Shown piece by piece: positions 9,830 to 20,123 of a DNA stretch of 64,000 nucleotides. Origin of the DNA: Methylopila sp. Yamaguchi. GTDB lineage: Bacteria; Pseudomonadota; Alphaproteobacteria; Rhizobiales; Methylopilaceae. How positions within the stretch are numbered: the first letter of the stretch is position 1; the number at the start of each line of letters is the position of its first letter. Position numbers and translations under genes: made by a program. The notes beneath the pieces are model-generated. The model ran no database searches, was not told the origin of the DNA, and saw only the letters and a list, made by a program, of their open reading frames with translations. Location of the stretch: contig NZ_BAUX01000008.1 in the NCBI RefSeq assembly GCF_002897035.1, positions 1-64,000 on the forward strand. Direction: 5' to 3'.

Positions 9830-11540
9830 AGGCGCGCCGCTCGAACTTGGCGCCCGGATGGGTCACCGCTCCCTCGCGCGCGGGGCCGACGCCCTGCGCG
9901 TACTTCCAAAGCGCGCCTGACCCAAAGCCGTGGTCGCGCGGCGTCCACGCCTGGCGACGCGCGTCCAGCTCCTCGTCGGTCAGCGCCACGTCGAGCGTGC
10001 CCGCGACGGCGTCGATCGTAATGACGTCGCCGTCTCGCAGCAGGCCGATCGGCCCGCCCACGGCGGCTTCTGGGCCGACATGGCCGATGCAGAAGCCGCG
10101 GGTGGCGCCGGAGAAGCGGCCGTCGGTGATCAGCGCGACCTTGTCGCCCATGCCCTGGCCATAGAGGGCCGCGGTGGTCGACAGCATTTCGCGCATGCCC
10201 GGGCCGCCGCGCGGACCCTCATAGCGGATGACGAGGACCTCGCCTTCGCGGTAGCTCCTCTTCGTGACCGCCTCGTAGCACTCCTCCTCGCTGTCGAAGC
10301 AGCGCGCGGGTCCAGAGAAGGTCTGGTTGGCCATGCCCGCGACCTTCACGATCGCGCCGTCCGGAGCGAGGTTGCCCTTGAGGCCCACCACGCCGCCGGT
10401 CTTCGTCAGCGGCTTGTCGGCCGGCAGGATCACGTCCTGATCCGGGTTCCAGCGCACGGACGCCATGTTCTCGGCGATCGTGCGGCCGGTGACGGTGAGG
10501 CAGTCGCCATGCAGGAAGCCGTGGTCGAGCAGCGTCTTCATCAGCAGCGGCACGCCGCCGACCTCGAACAGGTCCTTGGCGACGTAGCGGCCGCCGGGCT
10601 TGAGGTCCGCGACGTAAGGCGTGCGCTTGAAGATCTCCGCGACGTCGAACAGATCGAATTCGATCCCCGCCTCGTGGGCGATCGCCGGAAGGTGCAGGGC
10701 CGCGTTGGTGGAGCCGCCCGAGGCTGCGACCACGGTCGCGGCGTTCTCAAGCGCCTTGCGGGTGACGATGTCGCGCGGGCGGATGTTACGGGCGATGAGC
10801 TCCATGACCATCTCGCCGGCCGTCATGCAGAACCGGTCGCGGATCTCGTAAGGAGCGGGTGCGCCGGCCGAGTAGGGCAGCGCGAGGCCGATGGCCTCGG
10901 ACACCGTCGCCATGGTGTTGGCGGTGAACTGCGCGCCGCAGGCGCCGGCGGAGGGACACGCGGCCTGCTCGATCTCGTCGAGGTCCTCGTCGGACATCGC
11001 GTTGACCGAGTGCTTGCCGACCGCCTCGAACACGTCCTGGATGGTGATCGGCTGGCCGCGGAAAGAGCCCGGAAGGATCGAGCCGCCGTAGATGAAGATG
11101 GACGGCACGTTGAGGCGGACCATCGCCATCATCATGCCGGGCAGAGACTTGTCGCAGCCGGCGAGGCCTACGAGGGCGTCGTAGCAGTGGCCGCGCATGG
11201 TGAGCTCGACGGAGTCCGCGATGACCTCTCGCGAGGCGAGCGAGGACTTCATGCCCTCGTGGCCCATGGCGATGCCGTCAGTGACGGTGATCGTGCAGAA
11301 CTCGCGCGGGGTGCCGTTGGCGGCGGCCACGCCCTTCTTCACCGCCTGCGCCTGCCGCATCAGCGAAATGTTGCAGGGCGCCGCCTCGTTCCAGCACGAG
11401 GCCACGCCGACCAGCGGCTGGTGGATCTGCCCCTTGGTCAGTCCCATCGCATAGAGATACGAGCGGTGTGGGGCCCGCGACGGACCTTCCGTGACATGCC
11501 GGCTCGGCAATCTCGACTTGTCGAAGACTTTGGCGTCCAT
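9816..11540 (-). CDS. ilvD: dihydroxy-acid dehydratase
   Basis: Fe-S enzyme of branched-chain amino-acid synthesis that converts 2,3-dihydroxy acids to 2-keto acids. The 574 residues carry the IlvD/EDD signatures: the first cysteines in [12 protein letters not shown] (C49, C56), [15 protein letters not shown], and [18 protein letters not shown], with [16 protein letters not shown] near the C-terminus. The cysteine set fits a cluster-binding dehydratase rather than a sugar-acid dehydratase, but related aldonic-acid dehydratases cannot be excluded from sequence alone. The stop overlaps the exoR start. Confidence 0.9.
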   Translation of the reverse strand: MDAKVFDKSRLPSRHVTEGPSRAPHRSYLYAMGLTKGQIHQPLVGVASCWNEAAPCNISLMRQAQAVKKGVAAANGTPREFCTITVTDGIAMGHEGMKSSLASREVIADSVELTMRGHCYDALVGLAGCDKSLPGMMMAMVRLNVPSIFIYGGSILPGSFRGQPITIQDVFEAVGKHSVNAMSDEDLDEIEQAACPSAGACGAQFTANTMATVSEAIGLALPYSAGAPAPYEIRDRFCMTAGEMVMELIARNIRPRDIVTRKALENAATVVAASGGSTNAALHLPAIAHEAGIEFDLFDVAEIFKRTPYVADLKPGGRYVAKDLFEVGGVPLLMKTLLDHGFLHGDCLTVTGRTIAENMASVRWNPDQDVILPADKPLTKTGGVVGLKGNLAPDGAIVKVAGMANQTFSGPARCFDSEEECYEAVTKRSYREGEVLVIRYEGPRGGPGMREMLSTTAALYGQGMGDKVALITDGRFSGATRGFCIGHVGPEAAVGGPIGLLRDGDVITIDAVAGTLDVALTDEELDARRQAWTPRDHGFGSGALWKYAQGVGPAREGAVTHPGAKFERRAYADV

Positions 11541-11825
11541 AGGTCCCGCTTATGCCCCGGCCGCGCGTCCTGAATATGGCGCGCGCATCGACGTTCCGAG
11601 GAAAGCGGATCCGACCATGCCGCATCGGGAAACAACCGATGCTAAACGACACCCGAACACACGCGGCCCGCTGACGGAACGTCCCGATCCCCCGATCGGC
11701 TCTACTCTAAAGACTGCAATCTGATCAGCAGGTTAAGCCAATGGGTGGCGGCGATTTGCGGCTAAATGGCGGCGAAGAAGGCGCCACGCCGCCCGGTTCG
11801 AGCGTCCGGACGGCCGGCGTGTCTT

Positions 11826-13112
11826 TCAGGAGACAGGGGCGAGCGTCGACCCCGCCGCGGCGAGCGTGGGCTCCACGCCCAGCACGCCGTCGAGCAGAGC
11901 CATCTGGCGCGTCAGGCAGACGCGAAGATCGTAGGTCGCAAGCGCCGTCTGGCGCGCGGCCCGGCGCATGGCGCCGAGGGTGTCTCGTTCGGCCAGCGTC
12001 CGCGCCACCGTTTCGGCCAGGCCGACGACGTCGAAGAAGTCGACGAGGCGGCCGTTCACGCCGTCGGTGATGGCCTCGCGCACCGGCGCGGTGTCGGAGC
12101 CGACGATAAGGCATCCCGCGGCCATCGCCTCGAGAAGCGACCACGAGAGCACGAAGGGATAGGTCAGGTAGACGTGGCAGGACGAGATCTGCAACAGCGC
12201 GAGGAAGTCCGGCTTCGGGATCTGCCCGAGGAAATGCACCCGGCTCATGTCGATCCGGCCGCGCACCTCCTCAAGATAGGTCTCCTTCCACGTCGTCCCT
12301 GCCGGCGCGGGGCGGCCGTAGGCGACGCCGTCGCCGCCCACGATCAGCACCTGGGCGTTCGGACGCCTCGCCATGATCTCGGGAAGCGCCCGCATGAAGA
12401 CGTGATAGCCGCGGTAGGGCTCGAGCTGCCGGTTGACGAAGGTGATCACCTCGTCCTTCGCGGTGAACGTCCGGTCGAGGCCGGCCGGACGAAGATGCGC
12501 CTCTGAATTCGGCGCAGCGGCGTCGACATCCACTCCATCGTGGGCGACCTGGATGCGATCCCACAAGAAGTCGGGATGCTGCCGCTTCTGCCACTCGGTC
12601 GGCGACAGGCCCATATCGGCGGCGGCGAGCGCCGTCAGCATGCCAGCGTTCTTGGTGCGGATGCGAGCCGCGGTCCGCAGCCCGCCGTCTGGAAACTCCG
12701 GATCGAACCCCACGTCGGCGTTGCGGTAGTTGTAGAAGAACTCGCTGTAAACGACCTGTTTGGCCGCCGGAAAGATGTCGCGGGCGAACAGCGTTTCGCC
12801 CCAGCCGGAGTGGCCCACGATCAGCGCGGGATCGCAGCCCGCCTCCTGGCGGAGCCGCTGCATCGCGGCCCCCGCGAGTTCGCCCCGCACCACGTCGGAG
12901 GTGAAGCGCTCGACCAGCGGGTGGCCGGGCTTCGGCGGGTCCTTAGGCAGGGCGTAGCGCGCGAGCGTCACGCCCGGGCGCGGACGCGCCGTGGGGCTGC
13001 CGACCGCGAAGACGCGAACGCCCGGCCGCTGCGCGAAGGCTTGCGCCATATGCACGAACTGGCCGGGGAAGTTGTTGTGAATGAACAGGACGTCCAACGC
13101 CCCTCCCCGCAT
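11826..13112 (-). CDS. glycosyltransferase, GT4-like (GT-B fold)
   Basis: Retaining GT-B transferase. The N-terminal half starts LDVLFIHNNFPGQF; the C-terminal half has FVNRQLEPYRGYHVFMRALP, then VHFLGQI and the nucleotide-sugar site FVLSWSLLEAMAAGCLIVGSD, in which the usual acidic pair is SWSLLEAM. I start at the ATG at 13112; the frame is open 21 codons further, and a TTG at 13097 preceded by GGGGAGGGG is also possible. The 428-residue protein lies 44 bp downstream of the glucan gene. The sugar donor and acceptor are unknown; surface polysaccharide synthesis is a reasonable inference. Confidence 0.8.
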   Translation of the reverse strand: MRGGALDVLFIHNNFPGQFVHMAQAFAQRPGVRVFAVGSPTARPRPGVTLARYALPKDPPKPGHPLVERFTSDVVRGELAGAAMQRLRQEAGCDPALIVGHSGWGETLFARDIFPAAKQVVYSEFFYNYRNADVGFDPEFPDGGLRTAARIRTKNAGMLTALAAADMGLSPTEWQKRQHPDFLWDRIQVAHDGVDVDAAAPNSEAHLRPAGLDRTFTAKDEVITFVNRQLEPYRGYHVFMRALPEIMARRPNAQVLIVGGDGVAYGRPAPAGTTWKETYLEEVRGRIDMSRVHFLGQIPKPDFLALLQISSCHVYLTYPFVLSWSLLEAMAAGCLIVGSDTAPVREAITDGVNGRLVDFFDVVGLAETVARTLAERDTLGAMRRAARQTALATYDLRVCLTRQMALLDGVLGVEPTLAAAGSTLAPVS

Positions 13113-13156
13113 GCTCGATCGCGATCGGGCGACCGCGGTCTTCGGACTAGAACCGC

Positions 13157-14737
13157 TCAGGCCGGCCGGGTCCACTGGAACACCCAGGTCTCGGTCAGCG
13201 TCTTGCCGCCGGCCTTGAGCACGCCGCGGATTTCGGCGCTCGCGCCCGGCTCCGGTATCTCATGGTCGAGGAACAGCCGGAAACCGCCGATCTCTCGGTT
13301 CGGCATCACGAAGGCGGCGTTGATCTTGCCGAGGCTTGCGCCGGTCTCGGTGACGACCTTGGTCGGATCGTCCAGCCAATAATCGAGGTCGCCCCCCGAG
13401 AAATCGACGATGAAGCGGCGGACGTGGTCGGGCCCCGGAGAGGGATCGCCCGAGGCCCGCGCCTCGGCGACGAAGGTGTGGATCGCGCGCGCCTGGGGCG
13501 ACACGCGCTCGGCGAGCTTCAGCGCGCGGATGCGGTAGGAGTAGCGCAGCGTCGAGCCCGCCGTCGCCGGCGCGTCCGGGACCCAATAGGCGACGATGTT
13601 GTCGGCGGTCTCGTTGTCGGTCGGCAGCTCCAACAGCTCCGCCCGCCCGGGCCCCCAGTCCCCGTTCGGCTCGATCATGTAGCTCGGGCGCAGGTCGTAG
13701 CGCACCTCGAGGTCCTGGTAGTGCTCGAACAGCCGGTCGCGCTGGAGCAAGCCGAATCCGCGCAGGTTGCCATCGCCGAAGCCCGTCTTCTGCAGCCGCT
13801 CGGGGTTCATCAGCGGCCGCCAGATCGCCTGCCCCGACCCGGTCTTCACCAGCAGGCCGTCGGAATCGTGCACCTCCGGGCGGTAGCCGCGGTAGTGCCG
13901 CCGATCGTTCTCGCCGTAGAAGTACATTGAGGTCAGCGGCGCGACGCCGAGCTTCTTGACGTCCGTCCGTGGAAACAGCGTAGAGCCGACGTCGACGGTG
14001 GTTTCGTCGCCCGGCGTCAGCACCATGCGGTAGGCCCCGGTGATCGAGGGGCTGTCGAGCAGCGCGTGCACGACGAGCGCGGTCGCGTCCGGCCTCGGCT
14101 CTTCGACCCAGAACTCGCGGAACGTCGGGAACTCCTCCGGCTCGGGCTCGCCGGTGGAAAGCGCGAGTCCCCGGGCCGAGATGCCGTAATGCTGGCCGGC
14201 GCCCAGCACGCGGAAGTAGCTCGCGCCCAGGAACACGCCGAGCTCGTCCATCACGGTCGGGCGGTTCAGCGGATAGAGCAGCCGGAGCCCGGCAAAGCCT
14301 GTGTCGATCGACAGCCTCTGGGACAGCTTGGTCTGGCCGAAATCGAACAGCGAGGCGTCGTAGGGAATCGGCGCCGGCACGCCTTCGCGCACCAGGTTCA
14401 CGGTCACGGGGTCTTTGTAGAGGAACCCGAGGTGGAACAGCTCCATCCGGAAGCCGCTCGGCGACTTGCCGAAGAACGCCTTCTCCCGCCGGAACCGGAT
14501 GTCGCGATAAGCGTCGAAGCTCATTTCGGCGAGGGCCTTCGGCAGCTCCGCCGTGCGCGCCTCGAACGGCGCGGACGCGAGCTTGCGCGCCCGATCGATG
14601 ACGACGCCGTGGTCGAAGGCGACGGGGCCGGGCGCCGGCGGGGGCGGCGCGTCAGCCGGTTGCGCGGCGAGCCCGGCCGGCACGAGTGCGGCCCCCGCGC
14701 CCAGCAGAACGACGGCGTCTCGGCGTGTCAGCGTCAA
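13157..14737 (-). CDS. mdoG: periplasmic glucan biosynthesis protein, MdoG/OpgD family
   Basis: Periplasmic protein for osmoregulated glucan backbone processing. The product has a twin-arginine leader (LTRRDAVVLLGAG ... LAAQPADA) and then the full MdoG domain: AFDHGVVIDRARKLA, FHLGFLYKDPV, VFLGASYFRVLG, HYGISARGLAL, EEFPTFREFWVEEP, IHTF-type and YWLDDPTK segments. A Tat leader is like OpgD rather than Sec-exported OpgG. I place the start at a TTG at 14737 just before the RR motif, with GGGGA upstream; the ATG at 14782 would add 15 residues. About 526 residues. No opgH is adjacent, so the glucosyltransferase must lie elsewhere. Confidence 0.88.
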   Translation of the reverse strand: MTLTRRDAVVLLGAGAALVPAGLAAQPADAPPPPAPGPVAFDHGVVIDRARKLASAPFEARTAELPKALAEMSFDAYRDIRFRREKAFFGKSPSGFRMELFHLGFLYKDPVTVNLVREGVPAPIPYDASLFDFGQTKLSQRLSIDTGFAGLRLLYPLNRPTVMDELGVFLGASYFRVLGAGQHYGISARGLALSTGEPEPEEFPTFREFWVEEPRPDATALVVHALLDSPSITGAYRMVLTPGDETTVDVGSTLFPRTDVKKLGVAPLTSMYFYGENDRRHYRGYRPEVHDSDGLLVKTGSGQAIWRPLMNPERLQKTGFGDGNLRGFGLLQRDRLFEHYQDLEVRYDLRPSYMIEPNGDWGPGRAELLELPTDNETADNIVAYWVPDAPATAGSTLRYSYRIRALKLAERVSPQARAIHTFVAEARASGDPSPGPDHVRRFIVDFSGGDLDYWLDDPTKVVTETGASLGKINAAFVMPNREIGGFRLFLDHEIPEPGASAEIRGVLKAGGKTLTETWVFQWTRPA

Positions 14738-14936
14738 TTGAATATGTCCCCATGAATCGCCCAGGGGGCTTACGTAGCGCATCCCCCGTTCAACGGAAGA
14801 CACGCAACCGCGTGAACGCGCGGGCTCGGGCATGCGCATGACCGAGCAGCCGCGAGCGCCGGCCGAAGCCCCGGTCGGCTGGGGTTCCGCCGCCATCCAA
14901 GGCCGACGGCGGCATCATCTACGACACGGCCCGGCC

Positions 14937-15881
14937 TCAGTACCCCCGCCGCCGGTCGACCGCATTGAGCGGCGGTTGGCCGGAACGGACCCGTCGGATG
15001 TTCTCCGCGATCTGCGTCGCGGCCGAGGCCGGCAGCGCGATCGAGGCGAGGTGCGGGGTGATCAGCACGTTGTCGAGGCGCCAGAGCGGGCTCGCCTCGG
15101 GCAGCGGCTCGGTCGCGAACACGTCGAGCGTGGCGTCGGAGATGACGCGCCGCGTCAGCGCGTCGACCAGCGCCGCCTCGTCCACCACTGGACCGCGCGA
15201 GACGTTGACGAATTTTGCGCCCTCCGGCAGCAGCGCCAAGCCCTCCGCATTCAGCAAGCCGCGGGTCTCGGGGGTCAGCGGCAGCATCACGACGAGGATC
15301 TCGCAGCCGCCGAGAAACGCGGGAAGCGCCTCCATGCCGGCCGTGCAGGCGACGCCCTCGATGGTCTTCGGCGAGCGCGACCAACCGCGCACGTTGAAGC
15401 CCTGGCGGGCGATCTCCGTCGCCGCGGCGGCGCCCAGTTCTCCCAGCCCCATCACGCCGACCCGGATCTCCTCCGCAGGGCGCGGATGCACATAGACCCA
15501 GCGGCCCTGGCGTTGCGCGCGCTCGAACACCGGAATGTCGCGAGCGTGCCGCAGCACCGCGAACAGCACGTACCCCGCCATCATCCGGGCCATCAGCGGA
15601 TCCGACAGACGGGTGATCGGCGCGTCCGGGAGGTCGTCGCGCGCCGTCAGCGCGTCGACGCCGGCGCCGAGGTTGATCACCAGCGCGAGATTGGGGAAGC
15701 GCGCGAAGAAGCCGCGCGGCGGGTTCCAGACCAGCGCATAGCGGACGCTCGCGAGATCCGAGACGTCGTCGGCGCGCCGCACGTCGAGGTCGGGCAGAAC
15801 CGCCGCGAGAGCCTGCCGCCAGGGCTCAAAGCCGTCGACGGCGCTATGGAAGACGAGGGTGTCAGGTTCGGTTCGGGACAT
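14937..15881 (-). CDS. ghrA: glyoxylate/hydroxypyruvate reductase A-type dehydrogenase
   Basis: Cytoplasmic NAD(P)H-dependent D-2-hydroxyacid dehydrogenase that reduces glyoxylate or hydroxypyruvate. The 314 residues contain the Rossmann GxGxxG (VGVMGLGELG), the catalytic Arg in VNVSRGPVVDEAALV, Glu in FATEPLP, and the catalytic His in ITPHLASIALP. The short N-terminal lobe and the sequence WVYVHPRPAEEIRVG fit GhrA rather than SerA. Substrate preference cannot be decided by sequence. Confidence 0.88.
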   Translation of the reverse strand: MSRTEPDTLVFHSAVDGFEPWRQALAAVLPDLDVRRADDVSDLASVRYALVWNPPRGFFARFPNLALVINLGAGVDALTARDDLPDAPITRLSDPLMARMMAGYVLFAVLRHARDIPVFERAQRQGRWVYVHPRPAEEIRVGVMGLGELGAAAATEIARQGFNVRGWSRSPKTIEGVACTAGMEALPAFLGGCEILVVMLPLTPETRGLLNAEGLALLPEGAKFVNVSRGPVVDEAALVDALTRRVISDATLDVFATEPLPEASPLWRLDNVLITPHLASIALPASAATQIAENIRRVRSGQPPLNAVDRRRGY

Positions 15882-15964
15882 GGCGGCACCATGCCAAGGC
15901 GCGCCGAGTCGGCCAAACCGTTTAACGTGATCGGCGTCAACCGCTCAGCGGCCGACCGAGCCGC

Positions 15965-16351
15965 TCAGCCCTCGCCGCCGACCAGGCGGGCGGCGAAGAA
16001 GCCAGCCACCGAGGCCGCGGCCGTCAGCGCGGTGCCCCAGGACAGGTCCACGAACGTCACGGTCGCCGGCCAGTCCTTCAGCGTCGCGAGGTTGGTGAAG
16101 TCATAGGTCGCGTAGCAGAAGAAGCCGAACAGCGCGCCCCAGAGCAGCGCGGTGGTCCAGGACCCCGCGACCAAGCCCGGCGTCACCGCAAACAGCACGA
16201 TACCGACGACATAGATCGCGTAGAAGCCGACGGCTGCGACCATGTTCGGCTCCGGCGCCAGCATCGCGCCGATCTGCGAGCGGTAGAACCCGCTCGCGAC
16301 ATAGCCGAGCCAGAGGAAGTCGGCGGCGAAGAACAGAAGAGCCGCGCCCAC
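15965..16351 (-). CDS. DUF2177 family membrane protein
   Basis: A 128-residue integral membrane protein with about four helices and the family signatures FFAADFLWLGYVASGFYR and CYATYDFTNLATLKDWP. Function of the family is unknown. The start is a GTG at 16351 without a clear ribosome binding site. The frame remains open upstream without an ATG or GTG, so the first helix may be a little longer. It is 58 bp downstream of the DUF192 gene and on the same strand. Confidence 0.82.
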   Translation of the reverse strand: MGAALLFFAADFLWLGYVASGFYRSQIGAMLAPEPNMVAAVGFYAIYVVGIVLFAVTPGLVAGSWTTALLWGALFGFFCYATYDFTNLATLKDWPATVTFVDLSWGTALTAAASVAGFFAARLVGGEG

Positions 16352-16409
16352 ATAGGCGGCGGCATAGGTGGCGGCGGAAAAGGTCAGCGGTCCGCTCCCT
16401 GGCGCGGCG

Positions 16410-16868
16410 TCACCGCGCCATGGACGCGCTCGACACCTTGTCCCCGGGCTTGAGCCCGATCCGCGCCGCAGAGCCTGCGAGAAGCTCCACGACGTAGCGC
16501 ACGTCGCCGCCCGACTCGATGATGCGGGTCGAAAGCGGCTCCGTGTCGGCTTCTACGCGCAGGACCGCGCCATCGGATCGCACGAACACCATGTCGAGCG
16601 ACACGTAGGTGTTCTGCATCCACATGCTGACGCTTTGCGGGCGGCCGAAGTCGAAGATCATGCCGCGGTCGGGCGCGAGCGAGCGCCGGTACATCAGCCC
16701 GACCTCGCGCTCCTGCTCCGAGCGCGCGACCTCGACCTGGAAGCTGTGGACGCCGGTCGCCGTCTCGATCGTGAGCGGCTCGAGCTTCGCCGCCGCATGC
16801 ACCGGCGGCGCGGCGACGAGCGCGACGAGAAGACCAAAGGCGGCGAGAAACGTGCGGGCGAGCGTCAT
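16410..16868 (-). CDS. DUF192 family exported protein
   Basis: Small secreted protein of unknown function. The ATG at 16868 begins a clean signal peptide (MTLARTFLAAFGLLVALVAA, cut near VHAAA); the 15 upstream codons lack signal character. The mature part carries DUF192 motifs: VEVARSEQEREVGLMYRRSL, GMIFDFGRPQSVSMWMQNTY, SLDMVFV and a C-terminal AGSAARIGLKPGDKV. About 152 residues. It follows the cold-shock gene on the same strand. Confidence 0.85.
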   Translation of the reverse strand: MTLARTFLAAFGLLVALVAAPPVHAAAKLEPLTIETATGVHSFQVEVARSEQEREVGLMYRRSLAPDRGMIFDFGRPQSVSMWMQNTYVSLDMVFVRSDGAVLRVEADTEPLSTRIIESGGDVRYVVELLAGSAARIGLKPGDKVSSASMAR

Positions 16869-16968
16869 GGCCCGGTTGTCGTGCCGCGCCCGTCCGCCGT
16901 CAATGGGACGCATTGGAGGCGCCGAGCGACGCCGGCGATGAAAGCGTAAAGGGATCGTCAGGCCGCGC

Positions 16969-17568
16969 TCAGTGCGAGGCGGGACCGCCGCCGGGCCCGT
17001 GCGGCCCTTCCGGACGAACTTCGGCGGCCATCATGCCCTTTGGGCCGGGGCCGAAGCGGACATAGACCTTTTGACCCGGACGAAGCTCCATCAGGCCGTA
17101 GCGGCGGAGCGTCTCCATGTGGACGAAGATGTCCGGGGAGCCGTCGTTGCGGGTGAGGAAGCCGAAACCCCGCAGGCGGTTGAACCACTTCACCTCGACC
17201 AGCTCGAGCCCGCTGGTCGGCGTCACGTTCACGTGCGTGCGGGCGGCCGGCAGTTCGCCGGGGTGGAGCGCGGTGCTGTCGTCGATCGACAGCACGCGGA
17301 ACGCCTGGACGCCCTTGGCGCGGCGGTGCGCCTCGCACACCACGCGCGCGCCTTCGTTCGCGGTCTGGAACCCGTCGCGGCGCATGCAGGTGACGTGGAG
17401 CAAAACGTCTGGGCCGCCGTCGTCCGGCACGATGAAGCCGTAGCCCTTGCCGACGTCGAACCACTTGATGACGCCGGACACTTCGTACAGGTCGACCGGC
17501 GCCTGCTCGACAGCGCCCGAGACTTCCTGATCGTCCGGAGCTTCGCCCCGCGGCCTGTCAGCACTCAT
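16969..17568 (-). CDS. two-domain cold-shock protein
   Basis: A 199-residue RNA/DNA-binding protein with two cold-shock domains, typical of Hyphomicrobiales rather than the single-domain CspA. Domain 1 (about 30-95) has [18 protein letters not shown] and DVLLHVT; domain 2 (about 120-185) has [17 protein letters not shown] and [13 protein letters not shown]. Both RNP1 (KGYGFI, RGFGFL) and RNP2 (VLLHV, IFVHM) motifs are intact. The N-terminus is acidic and the C-terminus Gly/Pro-rich. It probably acts as an RNA chaperone in stress. Confidence 0.92.
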   Translation of the reverse strand: MSADRPRGEAPDDQEVSGAVEQAPVDLYEVSGVIKWFDVGKGYGFIVPDDGGPDVLLHVTCMRRDGFQTANEGARVVCEAHRRAKGVQAFRVLSIDDSTALHPGELPAARTHVNVTPTSGLELVEVKWFNRLRGFGFLTRNDGSPDIFVHMETLRRYGLMELRPGQKVYVRFGPGPKGMMAAEVRPEGPHGPGGGPASH

Positions 17569-17677
17569 ACGACCCGCCCGCTAGGAACCCAACGCGACAC
17601 TCTGCGACCCGCTGCCGAGTCGTATCCCCTCGCACGATAGCACCGCGATCCGCGGGGCAAAGCGAAAAATGGCCCAA

Positions 17678-18478
17678 TCAAGGCGCGGGTGTCGCCGGAG
17701 CGTGACCGTGCCTAACAGATTGCGCCTCCGCATAGGGCGCAAAGATCTCCACCAGGTCGTCCCTCAGCACGAGGTCGGCGAAGCCGTCGAGATCGGTCGG
17801 CTCTCGGTTGGCGATCACCAGCGGCGCTCCGGCGCGCTTGGCCATGCGGGGAAGCAGCGCGGCGGGATAGACCACCAGCGACGAGCCGAGCGCCAGAAAC
17901 AGATCGCAGTCGGCAGTGGCGCGTTCGGCGGCGCGCATCGCCTCCTGCGGCATGGCTTGGCCGAAGGAGATCGTCGCCGATTTCACCAAGCCGTCGCAGG
18001 CCGGGCAGCGCGGCGCCCGGCCCGTGGCCTCAAAGGCCGGACGGATGTCGGCCAGCTCGCGTCGTAGTCCGCAGTCGAGGCACGTGGCGTAGGTTCCGTT
18101 GCCGTGCAGCTCGATCAGCTTGTCGTCGGGCACCCCGGATACGCGGTGAAGGTCGTCGATGTTCTGCGTCACCACGCAGGCGATCGTTCCCTGCGCCACG
18201 AGCCGGGCGATGGCATGGTGGACGGGGTTCGGAGCCGCGCCGCGGGTCGCGTCGTCCATCACGAACTTCCGCCGCCACGCCTCGCGCCGCATCTCGGGCG
18301 ACGCCACGAAGGCGCCGAAGTCGATCGGCCGGTTCTGCGACCACAGCCCGCCGGGGCTGCGGAAATCAGGAATGCCGGAGGCGGTGGAGACGCCGGCGCC
18401 GGTGAAGGCGACCGCCGCCCGCGCGCCATCGATGAGCTCCCTCAGCCGATCGGCCTTGCGGACGTCGTCGCGCCCCAT
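17678..18478 (-). CDS. cobB: Sir2-family NAD-dependent protein deacylase
   Basis: Cytoplasmic sirtuin that removes acyl groups from lysines using NAD. The 266 residues show [15 protein letters not shown] (NAD pocket), TQNIDDLH, the catalytic His in ELHGNG, the zinc cysteines CLDCG and CPACDG, and FGQAMP and [11 protein letters not shown]. The Ala/Ala at the equivalent of the CobB acyl-specificity site cannot be judged reliably. It is divergent from the glyoxalase gene, with 49 bp between starts. Confidence 0.93.
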   Translation of the reverse strand: MGRDDVRKADRLRELIDGARAAVAFTGAGVSTASGIPDFRSPGGLWSQNRPIDFGAFVASPEMRREAWRRKFVMDDATRGAAPNPVHHAIARLVAQGTIACVVTQNIDDLHRVSGVPDDKLIELHGNGTYATCLDCGLRRELADIRPAFEATGRAPRCPACDGLVKSATISFGQAMPQEAMRAAERATADCDLFLALGSSLVVYPAALLPRMAKRAGAPLVIANREPTDLDGFADLVLRDDLVEIFAPYAEAQSVRHGHAPATPAP

Positions 18479-18527
18479 AGCTTACGCGCCGGCGCGGCCG
18501 CTCACGGCCGGATCGAGGAGACGCTGC

Positions 18528-18947
18528 ATGAAATACCTGCACACCATGGTCCGCGTGACCGACATAGACGCTTCGCTGGACTTCTATTGCGCCAAGCTCG
18601 GACTGGAGGAAATCCGGCGCAAGGACGACGAAAAGGGCCGCTACACGCTGATCTTCCTCGCGCCTCCCGGCCAGCCGGAGGCCCAGGTCGAGCTCACCTA
18701 CAACTGGGATCCGGAGGCCTATGGGGAAGGCCGCAACTTCGGCCACCTCGCCTACGAGGTCGACGACATCTACGCGCTCTGCGCCAAGCTGCAGGCGGCC
18801 GGCGTCACCATCAACCGCCCGCCCCGCGACGGCCGCATGGCCTTCGTCCGCTCGCCGGACAACATCTCGATCGAGCTTCTGCAGAAGGGCGGCGCGCTTG
18901 AGCCGGCCGAGCCGTGGGCCTCGATGCCGAACACCGGCAAGTGGTGA
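18528..18947 (+). CDS. gloA: lactoylglutathione lyase (glyoxalase I)
   Basis: Metalloenzyme of the vicinal-oxygen-chelate fold that converts the methylglyoxal-glutathione hemithioacetal to lactoylglutathione. The 139 residues carry the N-terminal metal ligand in [22 protein letters not shown], the second ligand in [12 protein letters not shown], and [12 protein letters not shown] with the last Glu. GAGGAG lies eight bases before the ATG, which fixes the start. Confidence 0.93.
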   Translation: MKYLHTMVRVTDIDASLDFYCAKLGLEEIRRKDDEKGRYTLIFLAPPGQPEAQVELTYNWDPEAYGEGRNFGHLAYEVDDIYALCAKLQAAGVTINRPPRDGRMAFVRSPDNISIELLQKGGALEPAEPWASMPNTGKW

Positions 18948-18953
18948 GCGATC

Positions 18954-18979
18954 GCGGTCCCGGCGCAAGCCGGGGCCGC
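18954..18979. terminator. strong hairpin between convergent genes, possible terminator
   Basis: An 11-bp GC stem (GCGGTCCCGGC with GCCGGGGCCGC, one G-U pair) closes a GCAA loop between the converging gloA and PhyH-family genes. There is no T-run on either side, so it is an imperfect terminator candidate, or a REP-like palindrome. Confidence 0.45.
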
Positions 18980-18992
18980 GCGACCGGCCTCG

Positions 18993-20039
18993 TCAGCCCT
19001 CGCCCGTCGCGACCGGCGTCGCGGCGGTGATCCGGCCGGCTTTGCGCCAGGGACTGCGGCCGAGGCCGAAACGCTCGAGCACGTCGAGCGCCCCCCAGAA
19101 CAGCGGCGCCTGGCGGTGCTTCAGCGGCGCGAGCGCCCAGGGGTCGACGCCGACGAACGGCAGGAACGGGTTGCGGCGGGCGTAGGCCCAGATCTCGATG
19201 CGAACGGAGGGACGCGCGCTCGCGCCGCGGGCGTGGAAACCGCTGGTGTCGGCCGCGACCAGCGTGTTGGCGGGGACCGCGAACTTCTGCGGCTCCGGCA
19301 GCCGCATGCGCTTGAGATCGCCGGCCTTGAGGCGGAACGAGCCGCGCGCCGAGAGACGGTCGAGCCGCGAGGCCTCCACGCTCATGCGCTTCTCCCAGGC
19401 GAGGCGTCGGGGGGTGTGGCGGTGCGAGCCTGGCACGTAGACGAAGGGCCCGGCGTCCTCCGCCACGTCCTGAAGGAACAGCCAGGCCTTGAGGCTCGGG
19501 TGGAAGCAGTCGGCGTGCAGCGCCGTCTGCGGATCGGTGGCGGCGTCGTCGACCTGGGCGAACACCGTCTGAACATAGACGATCGGCTCCACGTCGAAGC
19601 TGGCGACGTAGCGGATCAGGCCCTGAAACTCGGGCAGGCGGACCATCTCGGCGCAGGCGGGCATGGCGGCCAGAGCGTCCGGATCGAGCGCGATCCGGCG
19701 CGTGACGGCGTCGCCCTGCTTCATCTCTCGGGCCGGCGCGACATAGGCCTCCACCTCCGCGCGCACCCGTCGGAACAGCGACGGCGGCAGGAAATCCCGT
19801 TTCAGGACGAAGCCGTCGCGGGCGAAGGCGGCTCGGTCCTCCGGCGCGACGCGGTCCTGCAGGTGCAGCCGGCGGCGGTCCGCCATGCGCTGGGCGAGCG
19901 CGCAGCGCCAAGCGTGCAGACCCTTTCGGTTCAGCCGTTCGCTCCCCAGAATGCCGTTGTCGCAGAAAGACTTGGCGGACGTGAAAATCTGCGCCGCCCA
20001 CATCGGCGCCAAAAGCCACCGAACGCCTGTCACAGCCAT
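18993..20039 (-). CDS. phytanoyl-CoA dioxygenase (PhyH) family protein
   Basis: Predicted Fe(II)/2-oxoglutarate oxygenase. The 348 residues include the iron-binding HxD (ALHADCFHPS), PFVYVPGSHRHTPRRL, and the distal His in SGFHARGASARPSVRIEIW, where an Arg follows for 2-oxoglutarate. The ATG at 20039 (MAVTGVRW) is chosen over an upstream in-frame ATG because the intervening stretch has no family similarity. The substrate is unknown; no biosynthetic partners are adjacent. A perfect 17-bp palindrome lies 85 bp upstream. Confidence 0.82.
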   Translation of the reverse strand: MAVTGVRWLLAPMWAAQIFTSAKSFCDNGILGSERLNRKGLHAWRCALAQRMADRRRLHLQDRVAPEDRAAFARDGFVLKRDFLPPSLFRRVRAEVEAYVAPAREMKQGDAVTRRIALDPDALAAMPACAEMVRLPEFQGLIRYVASFDVEPIVYVQTVFAQVDDAATDPQTALHADCFHPSLKAWLFLQDVAEDAGPFVYVPGSHRHTPRRLAWEKRMSVEASRLDRLSARGSFRLKAGDLKRMRLPEPQKFAVPANTLVAADTSGFHARGASARPSVRIEIWAYARRNPFLPFVGVDPWALAPLKHRQAPLFWGALDVLERFGLGRSPWRKAGRITAATPVATGEG

Positions 20040-20123
20040 CGCCTTCACCTTCGTCGCGGATCTCGCGTGGACCAAAGCGTCATTCGCGGGGCGAGGCAAT
20101 CTGCGAGCCCACAATTAGCGGTA